A stretch of DNA of 15,484 nt, taken from the NCBI GenBank assembly GCA_023423215.1, contig JAFAFZ010000340.1, positions 1 to 15,484 on the forward strand, in the 5' to 3' direction. This DNA is from Actinomycetes bacterium (GTDB lineage: Bacteria > Actinomycetota > Acidimicrobiia > Acidimicrobiales > Microtrichaceae). Position 1 is the stretch's first letter. Every line of letters starts with the position of its first letter. A model generated the notes under the pieces. The model was not told where the DNA came from, searched no databases, and saw only the letters and a list, made by a program, of their open reading frames with translations. Below are positions 14,721 through 15,484 of the stretch, in pieces. Both the position numbers and the translations under genes were made by a program.

Positions 14721-14748
14721 CGCGCCACCCGACTGCTGGTGGGGCGTC
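14721..14748 (+). terminator. Weak stem-loop after the thioredoxin gene
   Basis: CGCCACC (14723-14729) can pair with GGTGGGGCG (14738-14746), giving about 7 bp with a 2-base bulge and an 8-base loop. It lies about 35 bases after the thioredoxin stop. No T-tract follows, so it would be an atypical terminator at best. Confidence 0.25.
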
Positions 14749-14777
14749 GTCCCGGCGCGGGCGGTGTTCGCTGGGCG

Positions 14778-14823
14778 ATAGATGGAACCTATCGATCGAA
14801 TTCGATCAATCGATTGGAACTAT
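14778..14823 (+). promoter_or_regulatory. OxyR-like operator upstream of ahpC
   Basis: ATAG-N7-CTAT (14778-14792) is an exact OxyR-type half operator and sits in a perfect inverted repeat CGATAG-N7-CTATCG. A second unit, ATCG-N7-CTAT (14809-14823), matches seven of eight positions. The two are direct near-copies (about 19 bases each, sharing TGGAAC) spaced 31 bp apart, about three helical turns. They flank a perfect 14-bp palindrome GATCGAATTCGATC (14794-14807) centred exactly between them. The downstream unit overlaps the candidate -35 box, the usual place for an activating LysR-type regulator. The consensus for E. coli OxyR is four ATAG/CTAT elements spaced by 7; here the central spacer is 16. 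Confidence 0.6.
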
Positions 14824-14843
14824 CTATGGCGGCCACGTAGTTT
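14814..14843 (+). promoter_or_regulatory. Candidate ahpC promoter
   Basis: TTGGAA (14814-14819) as -35 and TAGTTT (14838-14843) as -10 are separated by 18 bases. This predicts a transcript start near 14850, about 40 bases before the ahpC ATG. Both boxes are imperfect, as expected for an activator-dependent promoter, and the -35 overlaps the operator. Confidence 0.45.
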
Positions 14844-14888
14844 CACCCCTGTCACTTCCACCCCCTCAACCCCAACGAGGTTTTCCTG

Positions 14889-15452
14889 ATGACCCTGGTC
14901 AACACCAAGATCAAGCCCTTCTCCGCCACGGCGTTCAAGGACGGCGAGTTCGTCTCCGTCTCGGACGAGGACGTGCTGGGCAACTGGGCGGTGTTCTTCT
15001 TCTACCCGGCCGACTTCACCTTCGTCTGCCCCACCGAGCTCGGTGACCTGGCGGACCACTACGAGGAGCTGAAGGGCCTCGGCGTCGAGGTGTACTCGGT
15101 GTCGACCGACACCCACTTCACGCACAAGGCGTGGCACGACACCTCGGACACGATCGGCAAGATCGACTACCCGATGATCGGCGACCCCACCCTCGAGATC
15201 AGCACCAACTTCGAGGTGCTGCGTGAGGGTCAGGGCCTGGCCGACCGCGGCACGTTCCTCGTCGACCCCGACGGCGTCATCCAGTTCATGGAGATCACCG
15301 CCGAGGGCATCGGCCGCAACGCCGCCGAGCTCCTCCGCAAGGTCAAGGCCGCTCAGTACGTGCGCTCGCACCCGGGCGAGGTCTGCCCGGCGAAGTGGGA
15401 AGAGGGCGAAGAGACCCTCGCCCCGTCGCTGGACCTGGTCGGCAAGATCTGA
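14889..15452 (+). CDS. ahpC: Alkyl hydroperoxide reductase C, typical 2-Cys peroxiredoxin
   Basis: A 187-residue cytoplasmic peroxidase reducing hydrogen peroxide, organic peroxides and peroxynitrite. The peroxidatic Cys47 is in [10 protein letters not shown], and the resolving Cys166 is in [10 protein letters not shown]. The conserved active-site Arg120 is in [14 protein letters not shown]. Length and motifs match the E. coli/Salmonella AhpC type (Cys46/Cys165, 187 residues). ATG 14889 has GAGG (14877-14880) with 8-base spacing. The electron donor, AhpF or AhpD, is not in the window; 32 bases remain after the stop, so a partner gene could follow outside. The OxyR-like operator in front predicts peroxide induction. 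Confidence 0.96.
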   Translation: MTLVNTKIKPFSATAFKDGEFVSVSDEDVLGNWAVFFFYPADFTFVCPTELGDLADHYEELKGLGVEVYSVSTDTHFTHKAWHDTSDTIGKIDYPMIGDPTLEISTNFEVLREGQGLADRGTFLVDPDGVIQFMEITAEGIGRNAAELLRKVKAAQYVRSHPGEVCPAKWEEGEETLAPSLDLVGKI

Positions 15453-15484
15453 CCCCCCAGGTCGACGGCGTGCGGGACCCGTAC

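Noticed and set aside
1..15484. CRISPR array, insertion sequence, prophage, tRNA or rRNA
   Set aside because: No regularly spaced repeats, transposase, integrase, cloverleaf or rRNA-like sequence was recognised on reading both strands.

Overview
The window is GC-rich bacterial chromosomal DNA with dense coding, GTG starts, ATGA/GTGA gene overlaps and strong purine-rich ribosome binding sites. Gene content points to a high-GC actinomycete: a PAC2-family protein, a thioredoxin/YbbN-type protein, a stand-alone fatty acyl-AMP ligase, and an AhpC gene behind an OxyR-like operator. The class Acidimicrobiia is my best guess, from general familiarity rather than any search.

Layout. Positions 1-749 hold the 3' part of leuS. 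Positions 824-2482 encode a fatty acyl-AMP ligase without a neighbouring polyketide or peptide synthase gene. On the opposite strand, converging on it, lies a putative exported lipoprotein with beta-propeller-like repeats (start at 3634). It has no in-frame stop before it runs into the antisense of the ligase, so automatic annotation may omit it. Positions 3783-4688 encode an unrecognised membrane-anchored protein with nine consecutive five-residue (L/V)(D/E)xxx units.

The most unusual part is the block 4748-11795, three overlapping genes that together encode a branched-chain amino acid (LIV/HAAT-type) ABC transporter in fused form. They are a LivH-LivM permease fusion, a 1031-residue protein joining a complete MFS transporter to a LivF-type and a LivG-type ATPase, and a substrate-binding protein held to the membrane by an N-terminal signal anchor. 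The overlaps (GTGA, ATGA) imply translational coupling. An exact Shine-Dalgarno sequence lies inside the fusion gene just before the LivF domain, as if a gene boundary had been erased or internal initiation still occurs. Together the genes suggest that a secondary carrier and an ABC importer are made in fixed stoichiometry. That is inference from architecture; no substrate can be read from the sequence.

Positions 11863-13847 are a two-gene minus-strand operon, an APH/ACAD10-type phosphotransferase followed by a PAC2 protein with a 4-base overlap. Diverging from it at 13986-14687 is a thioredoxin with a helical C-terminal extension (YbbN/CnoX-like). At 14889-15452 is a typical two-cysteine peroxiredoxin, ahpC. 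Its upstream region carries an AT-rich, symmetric element with two ATAG-N7-CTAT-type half sites around a perfect 14-bp palindrome, good evidence for control by OxyR or a similar LysR-type regulator. No tRNA, rRNA, CRISPR array, insertion sequence or phage gene was seen.
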